64,000 nucleotides of DNA from Candidatus Saccharimonadota bacterium. Its GTDB lineage: Bacteria > Patescibacteriota > Saccharimonadia > Saccharimonadales > Saccharimonadaceae. The notes beneath the pieces were generated by a model, which saw nothing but the letters and a program-made list of their open reading frames with translations, ran no database searches and was not told the DNA's origin. A program made the position numbers and the translations under genes. The stretch spans positions 1 to 64,000 of the forward strand of contig JAFRKC010000005.1 of the NCBI GenBank assembly GCA_017431955.1, read 5' to 3'. This document shows, piece after piece, positions 52,567 through 60,612 of the stretch (the stretch's first letter is position 1; each line of letters begins with the position of its first letter).

Positions 52567-52834
52567 ATTTGGCCCTATAACACATCTCTTTTGACACCGG
52601 GAGAACCCCGGAAGCGCGACCCACCTCACACAAAATTGGGGCCCGCCGGTTATAGGGATTGCTATGCCTTCGAAATTTTCCCTCATAAGTGGAGGTAATA
52701 CTTAAACTCATGGCCATAGTAGAAAAACCATAAGCCTGAGGGGTTTCAAAAGCACGCAATCTTTGCTAGTGTCTAAGACAGTTAGCAAAAATTATGATTT
52801 ATTTAGGTGCAGTGTAGAGCTAAATAACTCTAAC
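52529..52834 (-). ncRNA. Candidate structured ncRNA of about 300 nt
   Basis: On the minus strand TATAAT (52845-52840) is followed by about 300 bases without a supported gene and a strong terminator. Hairpins include GCTAACTGTC/GACACTAGC near the 5' end, CCGGG-GTTCT-CCCGG near 52595, and several GC-rich blocks in an AT-rich setting. It lacks the tmRNA tRNA-like ends, the RNase P GAAAGTCC core and the SRP GGAAG loop as far as I can see. A 6S-like role is possible but not shown. An antisense frame across it looks spurious. Confidence 0.55.
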
Positions 52835-52863
52835 TATTACCATTATATCACATGGAGAAAAAA

Positions 52864-53757
52864 ATGTCAACACCTTTTTCACACTTTTTTAACAAAATCA
52901 ATAAAATTACACCCCAAGGGGCGGAATATCTACAGGGGTTAGAAAATATTGCGCTAATGCCTAAAATGTTGTATTTTCGTGGAAAAATTCCCGAAAATAG
53001 GGTAAAAACAGTGGCAATTGTGGGCTCGAGGCATAATACCAGATATGGGGAGGAAGTAACCTATAAATTGGCGTATGAGCTGGCAAAAACAGGGGTGGTG
53101 GTGATTTCAGGGCTGGCTTATGGAGTGGATTCGATTGCGCACCGGGCGGCGTTGGATGCTGGTGGGGTAACTATAGGGGTATTGGGGACGCCAATAGATA
53201 AGATCTACCCTGTTAGGCACACTAGTTTGGCGCGGGAAATTATAGAGAGTGGTGGGGCGATATTGAGCGAATATGCTCCAGGGGCGGAAGTTTTTCCAAG
53301 AACGAGTTTTTTGGAGCGAAATCGGATTATTTCGGGGCTGGCGGATGCAGTGGTGGTAACAGAGGCGGCAGAGCGGAGTGGCTCGCTTAATACGGCGACG
53401 CATGCACTGGATCAAGGGAAAGATCTGTTTGTGGTGCCGGGAAATATTACTAGCTTGATGTCCCAGGGGTGCAATAAGTTGATTAAGGCTGGGGCGATGC
53501 CGCTAACAGGGGTGGAAGATGTTTTGGATGTTTTATTCCCTGCTGTTAAAAAATCCAAAAAACAGAGGCGGTTGATTATGGGTGACACGGAGGAAGAAGC
53601 GGCGATTCTGGCGAAGATTGCCGAAGGGATGGATGATGGCGAGGATATTATCGCGAGCCTTGGCATAGCTGCAAGCATGTTTAATCAAACGATCACGATG
53701 TTGGAGATTAAAGGGGTGGTGAAGAGTCTTGGCGCGAATAGGTGGATGCTAGTGTAA
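52864..53757 (+). CDS. dprA: DNA processing protein DprA
   Basis: 297 aa. Rossmann-fold DprA/Smf loads RecA on incoming single strands in natural transformation. Motifs: VAIVGSRHNTRYG, SGLAYGVDSIAHRAAL, GTPIDKIYP, RNRIISGLADAVVV and VPGNI; a C-terminal winged helix follows. No SAM domain at the N-terminus. GGAG 6 bases before the ATG at 52864 favours this start over the ATG at 52852. Competence is a plausible route of DNA and nucleotide uptake in an epibiont. Confidence 0.93.
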   Translation: MSTPFSHFFNKINKITPQGAEYLQGLENIALMPKMLYFRGKIPENRVKTVAIVGSRHNTRYGEEVTYKLAYELAKTGVVVISGLAYGVDSIAHRAALDAGGVTIGVLGTPIDKIYPVRHTSLAREIIESGGAILSEYAPGAEVFPRTSFLERNRIISGLADAVVVTEAAERSGSLNTATHALDQGKDLFVVPGNITSLMSQGCNKLIKAGAMPLTGVEDVLDVLFPAVKKSKKQRRLIMGDTEEEAAILAKIAEGMDDGEDIIASLGIAASMFNQTITMLEIKGVVKSLGANRWMLV

Positions 53758-54267
53758 TTTGTGTATTTTATTGGAGGCTTCCTGGAGGATTTCGGGGAGC
53801 CTTTCTTTTTCTTCTTTAGTGAATTTGCTGAGGACGAAATCGGTGTCGCCGAGTTTTTTACGGAGTTCGTCGTTCCCTGTTCCGAGACGGAGGCGAGCGA
53901 AATTATCGGTGCCGAGGTGTAAAATCGTAGATTTTAGGCCGTTGTTACCGCCGGCGGAGCCTTTTTCGCGGAAGCGGAGCTCGCCAAAAGGTAGGTTAAA
54001 ATCGTCGCAAACGACTAAGGTGTTCTCTAGTGGGATTTTATAGAAGTCTTTGAAGGCGCGGATTGAAGTTCCGATGTCGTTATAGAAAGTTTGAGGTTTG
54101 ATAAAGATTTTTTCGCCAGATTTTGCCCAGACTGCGCCGAATTTTTCGGTTTTTTGCCAGGTTAAACCTTCTTTTTTGAAATAAAAATCAAGCGCCAAAA
54201 AACCGAAGTTGTGGCGGGTGAAGTTGTATTGTTTTCCTGGGTTTCCAAACCCGACGATTAGATTCAT
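53749..54267 (-). CDS. pth: Peptidyl-tRNA hydrolase
   Basis: 172 aa. IVGFGNPGKQYNFTRHNFGF (catalytic histidine and asparagine), KPQTFYNDIG and DDFNLPFGELRFREKGSAGGNNGLKS-type motifs (catalytic Asp) identify Pth. Releases tRNA from stalled peptidyl-tRNA. TATAAT (minus, 54279-54274) is 6 bases before the ATG: leaderless. The 3' ends of pth and dprA overlap by 9 bases. Confidence 0.95.
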   Translation of the reverse strand: MNLIVGFGNPGKQYNFTRHNFGFLALDFYFKKEGLTWQKTEKFGAVWAKSGEKIFIKPQTFYNDIGTSIRAFKDFYKIPLENTLVVCDDFNLPFGELRFREKGSAGGNNGLKSTILHLGTDNFARLRLGTGNDELRKKLGDTDFVLSKFTKEEKERLPEILQEASNKIHKLH

Positions 54268-54290
54268 TTTTATATTATAACATAAAAGTT

Positions 54291-54318
54291 AAATCCCCGC
54301 TCGGGTGAGCGGGGATTT
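54291..54318 (-). terminator. Intrinsic terminator after phoH
   Basis: AAATCCCCGCTC pairs with GAGCGGGGATTT (12 bp, 4-base loop); on the minus strand AACTTTT follows. Confidence 0.85.
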
Positions 54319-54333
54319 GGGGTAGAATAGGAG

Positions 54334-55771
54334 TTATTTGAGGTAGTTTGCGATGGCTTGGGCGGCAGCTGAACGCACGATTTCGTTCTCGTTTAGAGTA
54401 ACGATGATGGCTTCGGGTTTGCCGGCAAGCCTGGATGCGCTGTAACTCAAACCGTTTGAGGTGCGGTTTAAGTGCGGATTCGTGATTTGGGTGGGGTCGC
54501 CAGAAACGACGATCTTTGAACCGTTGCCGATTCGAGAAAGCAGGGCGCGAGCTTGATAACGCTCGGTGTCTTGGAATTCGTCGAGGATGATGAAACTGTT
54601 GGAAATCGAGCGGCCACCCATGTAGATGATGGACTCGTATTCAAAATAGCTATCCAAAACTTCGCCGACGTGACGGTCGAGACAATCACGACAAGCCGAG
54701 GCGTTTTTCATACTACCTTTGTCCTTGAGCTTTTCGGGCGGGACGGTGAGGCGCAAAATTTCGCGCATGTTATCGGCGATGGGTTTGGCTTTGACCATGG
54801 TTTTTTCGATGGCGTCGCCAGGAATAAAACCGATTTCCTTGCCGAGGGCGCCGTCTCGTGGGCAGATGAAAATGCGCTCATATTCCCCACTCTCGGTGAC
54901 GCCGTAATAGCCGGCGGCGGTAGAAAGAAACGTTTTGCCGGTGCCGAAAACGCCTGAAACAATTACAATTGGAACCTCCTGGGGGGGGGGTAAGTAAAGC
55001 TTCCATAAGCATGGCTTGGCTGGGAGTGCGCGGACGGATGGAGCTGAAACTCGGGTTTTTGAAATAAGTGTTTTTCAGAGGAATCAACGCGTCTTCGTTA
55101 GCGTCAAAGCGACCGATGCGAGAAAAACCGTAATCTCTGCCCGAGAAATCGTCGAAAACAAATTCGACAAATTCGTTGGGGCGGAGTGGGTCTTGTTTTG
55201 GGAAACAATCTTTCCATTCATCGGGCGTGATGTGTTTGTTTGAAAACCAAAGGTTTGAACATTCGCAAGGCAGTTTGACTTTGCGTCGACCGGTGTAAAC
55301 GTCGGGGTTGATGTGCGCGACATCAATCCGATAAAGGGCGGCGAGCGTGGAAAGCTGGTCGCTACCGGTCATGATGGCGAGATAGTTGCGATCGACTTTT
55401 TCGGAAACGATTTTAGCGGCGGCAATGGCGTGAGATTTAGAACTCCTGTAATTGAGTCCCATAGTGAATTCGAAATTGTCGGTTTTGACGAATTCCACGA
55501 TAGTGCCATTGTCTAAGGTAAAAGGCTCGTCATCGTCTTCTCGCTCTCGCATTGTTTCAAGGATGATGCCGAACCGACGAGTGAGTTCGCGGCAAGAATC
55601 TCCGCGCCCAGATTGCTCATTGTAAAAATCAATGACACGATAAATGTAATTTTCTGGGATGTAGAAGATTTCTGCGCGCTTTTTGTCTTCGGGCATGGGG
55701 TCGATAATGCTGGGGTCGCCAATTAGAACATCCAGTCCGGGTACGATATAATCGTGGTAGTCTACTGGCAT
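54334..55771 (-). pseudogene. phoH: PIN-PhoH-type ATPase, frameshifted in a C10 tract
   Basis: Full gene would give about 478 aa: an N-terminal PIN-like domain (GLDVLIGDPSIID onward) and a PhoH ATPase with Walker A SGVFGTGKTF (about 270), Walker B SFIILDEFQDT and SKIVVSGDPTQI. The frame breaks at plus-strand G10 (54981-54990, C10 in the gene). Upstream frame runs on only to 54878; the downstream frame begins immediately after the tract. C9 (or C12) would restore one frame. AGGAGG precedes the ATG at 55771. Either a phase-variable switch, a pseudogene or a homopolymer sequencing error. Confidence 0.8.
54981..54990 (-). repeat. G10 homopolymer inside phoH
   Basis: Ten consecutive G on the plus strand, just before the Walker A codons; one base too many for the reading frame. 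Confidence 0.9.
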
Positions 55772-55849
55772 AACATAGCCTCCTATTCTTTAAAAGTGCA
55801 AAATGAGCATCAAACGATGCCCACTGAGCTAATTTTAGCATATTTTGCA

Positions 55850-55879
55850 GGAAAAATCCCCGATATCGAAATATCGGGG
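55850..55879 (-). terminator. Intrinsic terminator
   Basis: CCCCGATAT and ATATCGGGG form a 9-bp stem with CGAA loop; on the minus strand ATTTTTC follows. Tandem with the next terminator, it separates the small-gene region from phoH. Confidence 0.88.
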
Positions 55880-55895
55880 TTCTGTTTATAATTAT

Positions 55896-55922
55896 AAAAA
55901 GTAAACCCCGTAAAGGGGTTTT
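55896..55922 (-). terminator. Intrinsic terminator
   Basis: AAACCCC (55903-55909) pairs with GGGGTTT (55915-55921); TTTACTTTTT follows on the minus strand. Confidence 0.82.
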
Positions 55923-55931
55923 ATAAGGTGC

Positions 55932-56054
55932 TTAGAAGCTGCCAATCAGGTTCTCTCTGAACCAGTTTTCGGAGTCGATTTTTTTGTCGCCATAGACTTT
56001 TTCGAAATCTTTTTGGTTAATGAGTTTGACTTGCTCTTTCGTGCAGGTTTTCAT
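55932..56054 (-). CDS. Predicted 40-aa small protein
   Basis: Charged peptide (MKTCTKEQVK to ENLIGSF), unknown. TATAAT on the minus strand (56066-56061) is exactly 6 bases before the ATG at 56054, the leaderless signature of this genome, and tandem terminators follow. A longer frame in register from 56207 overlaps the upstream gene and lacks an SD, so the short form is preferred. Confidence 0.5.
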   Translation of the reverse strand: MKTCTKEQVKLINQKDFEKVYGDKKIDSENWFRENLIGSF

Positions 56055-56092
56055 CATAGGATTATAGATAGATATTAATCCGAAGACTGTAT

Positions 56093-56410
56093 CTATGATT
56101 TCTTTTTGATGATCTTGACATGCTTTAATGCTATATAAGCTAGCACGAGGGCATCGTATTTGATGGCATTTTGCTCCGAAAAATCTTCGCATTTTTTGAA
56201 TGGACAATTTTCACATCCAAGAGCAGCTTCTTCGACTAGTTTGTAGGCGATACAAACATCATCGATTAAGTATGACTCTTCGAGTGTTGAGTGATTTTTG
56301 ATCTCCTCAATTCTTTTTTCAAAATGTTCGTTGGAGTCATATTCATCTCTTAAAATTGCATCGAGAATGCCACGGCACTGTTCAACCCTCTTTTGTATTT
56401 GCGCTATCAT
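56093..56410 (-). CDS. Small helical protein with CxxCPFKKC motif, 105 aa
   Basis: Mostly helical and charged, with a central GCENCPFKKCEDF cluster, a cysteine knuckle similar to those of the small proteins at 57112-59036. No membrane segment. GGGAGG precedes the ATG by about 10 bases. Unknown function; membership of the cysteine-cluster family is inferred from CPxxKxC. Confidence 0.6.
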   Translation of the reverse strand: MIAQIQKRVEQCRGILDAILRDEYDSNEHFEKRIEEIKNHSTLEESYLIDDVCIAYKLVEEAALGCENCPFKKCEDFSEQNAIKYDALVLAYIALKHVKIIKKKS

Positions 56411-56487
56411 AGGGGTTTCCTCCCTAAAAAAGATTTCTCATCCTGATAGAAAATGAGATATTTTTATTATAACATATTTTTCAAAAT

Positions 56488-56520
56488 AAAAAAAGGCCAA
56501 CTCGAAGGTTGACCTTTTTT
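56488..56520. terminator. Bidirectional intrinsic terminator
   Basis: AAGGCCAAC pairs with GTTGACCTT (one mismatch) around TCGAAG; A run on one side and T run on the other. Confidence 0.85.
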
Positions 56521-56528
56521 GGTGGTGA

Positions 56529-56807
56529 TTAGACTTTTGGGTTCATGGGGAAAGCGTCGCTGCAAAAACCGTCGAGTTTAATCGGCGTGAGGCAGTCAGG
56601 CAGATTTTTCACGCAAACGTTGCCGAGTTGTTCGTGTTTTTGACGGCGTGCGCAATCTCGGCATCTGATGACCCCGACAACATTATCGGTTGATTTGTTT
56701 CTAGCGAAATCCAGAAGGTTTTCTGCGCTTTTCTCCAGAGGCATGCCCATGGTTTTGGCGATTTTGGCGAAATTTTCTAAATCCGCCAGTTTGACGTATT
56801 TGTCCAT
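56529..56807 (-). CDS. Small zinc-finger-like protein, 92 aa
   Basis: N-terminal helices (about 1-40) then IRCRDCARRQKHEQLGNVC and a final DGFCSDAF. This C-x2-C ... C ... C-S layout is known from small phage- and plasmid-encoded proteins of Firmicutes, so a mobile-element origin is plausible. SD is GAGGTGA, as in the operon upstream (56924-59036). Function unknown. Confidence 0.6.
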   Translation of the reverse strand: MDKYVKLADLENFAKIAKTMGMPLEKSAENLLDFARNKSTDNVVGVIRCRDCARRQKHEQLGNVCVKNLPDCLTPIKLDGFCSDAFPMNPKV

Positions 56808-56923
56808 TTTCTCACCTCACTTTTTAAGAATTTGCGTAGCCTGCGTAATAAGAGAATGAACGGATGGAGGTTTTGGGAGCGTAAAGCAGTAGTTGGTCTT
56901 TTGGGACATAAATTTCTTCTTGT

Positions 56924-57115
56924 TCAGCGTCGCTTTCGAGTCAATAATTCATGGATTATGACCGTAATGGCAATAATTGCAGCAATTATGCCTACGATAT
57001 ACCCTATGTTTCTTACGATAGGGGTCGAGTCTTCTGTTATGTAGACAAGAATTCCTGCAAAGAAACATATAACAGCGGCGATAAATGGTTTATCGATAAA
57101 TGGTTCGTCTTTCAT
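56924..57115 (-). CDS. Two-helix membrane microprotein, 63 aa
   Basis: Two hydrophobic segments (FIAAVICFFAGILVYI and GYIVGIIAAIIAITVII) and a basic end (LLTRKRR). AGGAG before the ATG; the ATG overlaps the stop of the gene upstream by 4 bases. Last gene of a tightly packed operon of membrane and cysteine-rich proteins. Unrecognised. Confidence 0.6.
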   Translation of the reverse strand: MKDEPFIDKPFIAAVICFFAGILVYITEDSTPIVRNIGYIVGIIAAIIAITVIIHELLTRKRR

Positions 57116-57327
57116 TCTTCTCCTACCTCACTTTCGAGCCAAGCCTCATCGCAAGTTACCGTGATTGGCTTAAAGACCGTTCTTTGTTCTTTTGCTTTTA
57201 CCAATTCTCTTGCATATTTGGGATTGTAGCCGTAGATGTCTGAATAGACATCGCACTCTTTACTGCAAGGACAACCAAAGCAATTGCTTCTGCTTTCGCA
57301 GGTTTCAACTAATTCCTTAATCTTCAT
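57112..57327 (-). CDS. Cysteine-rich small protein, 71 aa
   Basis: Carries ETCESRSNCFGCPCSKEC followed about 7 residues later by IYGYNP. The pattern C-x(5)-C-x2-C-P-C-x2-KEC and the trailing YG-x-x-P recur in the proteins at 57678 and 58215, so the three are paralogous modules. No membrane segment. SD GAGGTGA. Overlaps both neighbours. Probably binds a metal (zinc or iron-sulfur), which is inferred. Confidence 0.6.
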   Translation of the reverse strand: MKIKELVETCESRSNCFGCPCSKECDVYSDIYGYNPKYARELVKAKEQRTVFKPITVTCDEAWLESEVGEE

Positions 57328-57694
57328 TTTTGTTCACCTCGCTTTTCTCTGTTGTTGGGAGATTATCGCGATTAACCGTCATTTGATAACGTGCCGCTGT
57401 TATAGTGTCTTGAGCGTTTTGGCTCGTGGCTTTCATGAGATGGTCCGTGGACTCCATGAAATTTTGCGTATTGTTATTCTCGTCCTCGGTTGCATTTTGT
57501 TGAAAAGCGCTAATAGTCCATACTCCCGAGAATATCAGGCTCAAACCTATCAATACTCTAAGGGCTCCAAGCAGAATTTTCATTAGTGTGTTTTCTCGAT
57601 CAAGTCCAAGGTTGAGTACGAGAACAAGAACTACTATGAGCAGAATTGTGACGATAATGGGAATTGCCGTTAAAAAATTAAACTTGCGTTTCAT
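57317..57694 (-). CDS. Two-helix membrane protein, 125 aa
   Basis: Hydrophobic segments at about 9-30 (IPIIVTILLIVVLVLVLNL) and 40-62 (LLGALRVLIGLSLIFSGVW), then a polar tail of about 60 residues rich in N, T and Q that is predicted helical. Overlaps the next gene by 11 bases. Unrecognised. Confidence 0.58.
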   Translation of the reverse strand: MKRKFNFLTAIPIIVTILLIVVLVLVLNLGLDRENTLMKILLGALRVLIGLSLIFSGVWTISAFQQNATEDENNNTQNFMESTDHLMKATSQNAQDTITAARYQMTVNRDNLPTTEKSEVNKNED

Positions 57695-57896
57695 TTTTCT
57701 TACCTGCCTTCTCTAAGTTTTCCTTGATACACGAAATAATTGCTTGTCTTTCGCGCTCTGAGAGATTCCTAATTTCGAATGGCAAACGGCCATAAATGCT
57801 CTCGAAAAGGACACATTCTTTGTCGAAAGGACAAGTATTTCCGTTTTCTACGCATCGTCTTGCCCAACATTCACCGATAAGTTGGTTAACTGTCAT
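57678..57896 (-). CDS. Cysteine-rich small protein, 72 aa
   Basis: Contains GECWARRCVENGNTCPFDKEC and then ESIYGRLP, the same cysteine module as the protein at 57112. Start at the ATG at 57896 because GGAGG lies about 9 bases upstream; in-frame earlier codons fall within the upstream gene. Overlaps neighbours at both ends. Confidence 0.6.
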   Translation of the reverse strand: MTVNQLIGECWARRCVENGNTCPFDKECVLFESIYGRLPFEIRNLSERERQAIISCIKENLEKAGKKNETQV

Positions 57897-58218
57897 TTTC
57901 TTCGCCTCCATGCGTACAATTGTAAACATATTCGATGGCTTCTAGCATGTTGCGTGTTTCTTGGTCGACAGAGCTTTTCATTTCTTCTTTGCGTCTCTCG
58001 AAGTCTTTCAACTCTTTTTCCAGCTTTTTTGTGTGATGGACGAAACTAATAAGGTGGATAGTAAATGCTATCCAACTTAAGGTAAGCATCAACGCCGAAG
58101 CGAGAAGCATAGTTTTCGGGGGCACATGAAGCCACATGTAAATGCCGAGCATTACTAAAGCTCCAAACAGTCCGATAAGAACCCCCACCAGTATTGGCCG
58201 GCGATAGTCAAGTTTCAT
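57886..58218 (-). CDS. Two-helix membrane protein with coiled coil, 110 aa
   Basis: Two hydrophobic segments at about 9-30 and 36-58, then a charged coiled coil (HTKKLEKELKDFERRKEEMKSS region) that would face the cytoplasm. SD GAGGTGA. Overlaps the gene upstream by 4 bases (ATGA). Unrecognised. Confidence 0.58.
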   Translation of the reverse strand: MKLDYRRPILVGVLIGLFGALVMLGIYMWLHVPPKTMLLASALMLTLSWIAFTIHLISFVHHTKKLEKELKDFERRKEEMKSSVDQETRNMLEAIEYVYNCTHGGEENDS

Positions 58219-58769
58219 TGTTCTTCACCTCTGTTTTCGAGCTTTGGGGTAGGAATTTGCACTTCACTATTTAGCCATGCTGTGTCAAGTATGGGCATAA
58301 AATAGAAAAGGGTATCTGGGCTGTTTCTATATTCGTGTTTGAAGATTTGACATTCCTTTTCATAGTGACACCTATAGCAGGTTGGTTCGGAATTGCACTG
58401 CGTGATGAGTTCTCTGTTTGTTATGTCTTGTATTTCGAGCCGATATTGTTCGATAGTAGCTTCGCGTTCTTTCAGAAAACGATTTAGCTTTTCTTCTTCA
58501 AATTTTTCGTGCCTTGCCTTATCTTCACCGTGCTCTTTCGTAGAGCGCTTTGCTTTTTGTTGTTCTTCCTTTGATATAATACAACAAAAAAGTGTAGCGG
58601 AAGTTAGGGATATGCCGACAATGCTACTAATTATGACGAGAATCATAGCTATGGATTGAAAAGAATGACCCTTCGACATAAGCGTGAGTATAACTGCTAT
58701 AAAGAAAAAAGCCCAAGAACATGCGGTAATCTTTGCTAGTTTCACGAGATTCTTTGCTAGCTTGTCCAT
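58215..58769 (-). CDS. Membrane protein with coiled coil and C-terminal cysteine module, 184 aa
   Basis: Two membrane segments (about 15-35 and 42-65), a charged coiled coil (about 70-110), and the cysteine module TQCNSEPTCYRCHYEKEC. It thus fuses the two themes of the operon, membrane-plus-coiled-coil and cysteine knuckle, which suggests that the separate proteins act together. The ATG at 58769 follows GAGGTGA; a GTG three codons earlier is inside the SD. Confidence 0.62.
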   Translation of the reverse strand: MDKLAKNLVKLAKITACSWAFFFIAVILTLMSKGHSFQSIAMILVIISSIVGISLTSATLFCCIISKEEQQKAKRSTKEHGEDKARHEKFEEEKLNRFLKEREATIEQYRLEIQDITNRELITQCNSEPTCYRCHYEKECQIFKHEYRNSPDTLFYFMPILDTAWLNSEVQIPTPKLENRGEEQ

Positions 58770-58790
58770 TTTTTTCACCTCTCTTGTTTG

Positions 58791-59036
58791 TTACTTTATT
58801 ATTCGGCCATTAAGTATGCATACAGAATCGAAATCTAGAGAAGTAAGGTCTTCTGCAAGCCTAGCTCTTGCGCGTTTTTTGCGTCTGGTTTTGGGTTTTC
58901 GAGTGTCTTGCTTGAGAAGATCTTGATAGAATGCGCATTGGGCACAATATTCTCTACTAGCGTTTGTGCAATTTGCACACATCCAGTGAGTTTGAAGGAG
59001 TTTTTTAAATTCCTTTCGCGTTAGTTTCTCTGACAT
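58791..59036 (-). CDS. Cysteine-rich basic small protein, 81 aa, first gene of the operon
   Basis: Has MCANCTNASREYCAQC (two CxxC pairs, zinc-finger-like), a very basic central stretch (KPKTRRKKRARAR) and a hydrophobic C-terminal strand. AAGGTGGTGA before the ATG. Could bind nucleic acid through the basic part; unproven. Confidence 0.6.
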   Translation of the reverse strand: MSEKLTRKEFKKLLQTHWMCANCTNASREYCAQCAFYQDLLKQDTRKPKTRRKKRARARLAEDLTSLDFDSVCILNGRIIK

Positions 59037-59081
59037 TTTTTCACCACCTTTTTAAAGTTCGATCTTTTGGATATGGGAATT

Positions 59082-59087
59082 ATTATA
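59082..59087 (-). promoter_or_regulatory. -10 element of the cysteine-rich/membrane operon
   Basis: TATAAT on the minus strand; about 40-nt leader before the ATG at 59036. A -35 would fall inside the last codons of der. Confidence 0.6.
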
Positions 59088-59119
59088 ATATAGAGGTGAA
59101 AGAAATACAAAGATAAGCG

Positions 59120-60499
59120 TTAATTGTCGGCTTCTTTTTTGTTTTTATCGTCACTGCGGTAGCTGAAGAAGATTGGAGTGCCGACGAGAGGATATTTTTC
59201 GCGGATTTTACGCTCTAAAAAGCGTTTCCAAGACCAGTGTAGAAGCCCGAGATCGCGGCCATGAACAACAAACCAAGGCGGGTTGGAATCGGTTTGGACG
59301 ATGTATTTTGGCTTTGGACGGGTGTTTTTGAGGCCGGCAGGTGGGTGAGAGACGATGGCGTCGTTTAGGATTTTGTTGAGTTCGGAAGTTTTGATTTCGG
59401 TTTTACGATTTTTGGCGATTTCTTCGGCGAGTTCAAAAAGTTTGGTGACGTTTTTGCCGGTTTTTGAGCTAGTGATGAGAACTGGGGCGAAAGGTAGGAA
59501 GTTGAAATCGTATTCGAGTTTGTCGAGGATTTCGTCGGTGTTTTCGACGAGGTCGGCTTTGGTCAAAATGACGATAATTCCCTTTCCGGCTTCGACGATT
59601 TGGCCGGCGAGAGATTGGTCGAGTTTGGAATGAGGTTCGGTGGCGTCAACGAGCAGGGCGCAGATGTCGGACTCTTCGATGGCGGAAAGAGTGCGGATAG
59701 CTGAGAATTTCTCGATGCCAACTTTGCGTTTGCCTGGTTTTCTAAGGCCAGCGGTGTCTAGGATTTCGATAGTTTTGCCTTTGAATTTAATTTCGACGCG
59801 GTTAATGTCGCGAGTGGTGCCTTGGCGAGAGCTGACGATGGCTTGTTGTTTTTTGCCGAGGGAGTTGAAGAGGCTGGATTTGCCGACGTTTGGGCGGCCG
59901 ATGAGAGCTAACTTGATATTTGAAAAATCTGAATCTTTCTCGAGCGTTTCGCGCGGGGTGCTTCGCACTCCGGCTGCACTACGCTTATACTCTTCGAAAT
60001 ATTCAGATTTTTCAACTATCTTTTCTATTGATGTTTTTAGGTCTTTGATTCCCTGGCCGGTGGTGGCGGAGACGCGGAAGGTTTCGGTTGGTTTGATGCC
60101 GAGTTTCAAGAATTCGTTGTCTGGCAAAGATTCGCCGAGATCGGATTTATTGAGGACAAGAAAAACTGGTTTTTTGGATTTTAAGGCGTTTTTGGCGATG
60201 TCCTTATCTTTTTGGTCCGGGTATTTTGAAGAATCAAGAGTAACGAGGATCAAATCGGCAGAATCGATGGCGTCTTCGATTTGATCTTGGATGGAAGCCT
60301 CAAAATCATCTTCTGGGTTTTTGAGACCGGCGGTGTCGATTAGAAGGAATTTGTTTTCGATTTTGGCAATGACGTTATCGCGAGTAGTACCTTCTTCCCT
60401 GGCGACGATAGCAATATTTTGGCGTGCAAAACGATTTAGCAGGCTGGATTTGCCGGCATTTGTTTGGCCAATTAGTGCTACAACAGGGAGAGATTTCAT
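59120..60499 (-). CDS. der: GTPase Der (EngA) with palindromic in-frame insert
   Basis: 459 aa ribosome-assembly GTPase for the 50S subunit. Two G domains: ALIGQTNAGKSSLLN (G1 of domain 1, with QTNA instead of the usual RPNV), DTAG, NKSD; then ALIGRPNVGKSSLFN, DTAGLRKPGK and TKAD; a KH-like domain ends the protein. Residues about 160-195, between the two G domains, come from a 108-base palindromic element. TATACT (minus, 60511-60506) is 6 bases before the ATG: leaderless. Confidence 0.94.
   Translation of the reverse strand: MKSLPVVALIGQTNAGKSSLLNRFARQNIAIVAREEGTTRDNVIAKIENKFLLIDTAGLKNPEDDFEASIQDQIEDAIDSADLILVTLDSSKYPDQKDKDIAKNALKSKKPVFLVLNKSDLGESLPDNEFLKLGIKPTETFRVSATTGQGIKDLKTSIEKIVEKSEYFEEYKRSAAGVRSTPRETLEKDSDFSNIKLALIGRPNVGKSSLFNSLGKKQQAIVSSRQGTTRDINRVEIKFKGKTIEILDTAGLRKPGKRKVGIEKFSAIRTLSAIEESDICALLVDATEPHSKLDQSLAGQIVEAGKGIIVILTKADLVENTDEILDKLEYDFNFLPFAPVLITSSKTGKNVTKLFELAEEIAKNRKTEIKTSELNKILNDAIVSHPPAGLKNTRPKPKYIVQTDSNPPWFVVHGRDLGLLHWSWKRFLERKIREKYPLVGTPIFFSYRSDDKNKKEADN
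59915..60022 (-). repeat. Palindromic element inside der
   Basis: 108 bases, exactly 36 codons. Ends are near-perfect inverted repeats of about 25 bases sharing TTGAAAAATCTGAAT (59920-59934 as read on plus, and its complement near 60003-60017). The centre has a GTGC-GAA-GCAC mini-hairpin and CGCGCGAAACGC. The insert lies in the interdomain linker and keeps the frame. Confidence 0.78.
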
Positions 60500-60517
60500 A
60501 GGATAAGTATAACAGAC

Positions 60518-60546
60518 TTGACTTTTTTCGTCAAGTGTGGTATAAT
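60518..60546 (+). promoter_or_regulatory. Promoter of tRNA-Glu
   Basis: TTGACT (60518-60523), 17-base spacer, TATAAT (60541-60546). A CTTGAC/GTCAAG inverted repeat covers the -35. Confidence 0.82.
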
Positions 60547-60612
60547 GAGAGTATAGGGTGTTTTACACCAGTCTTGAGGAAAAAGGGGGTTTATGATAAA
60601 ATAAGAGAGCTC

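Noticed and set aside
52565..52759. 64-codon minus-strand frame
   Set aside because: Lies within the hairpin-rich ncRNA candidate, with no SD; composition follows the RNA structure.
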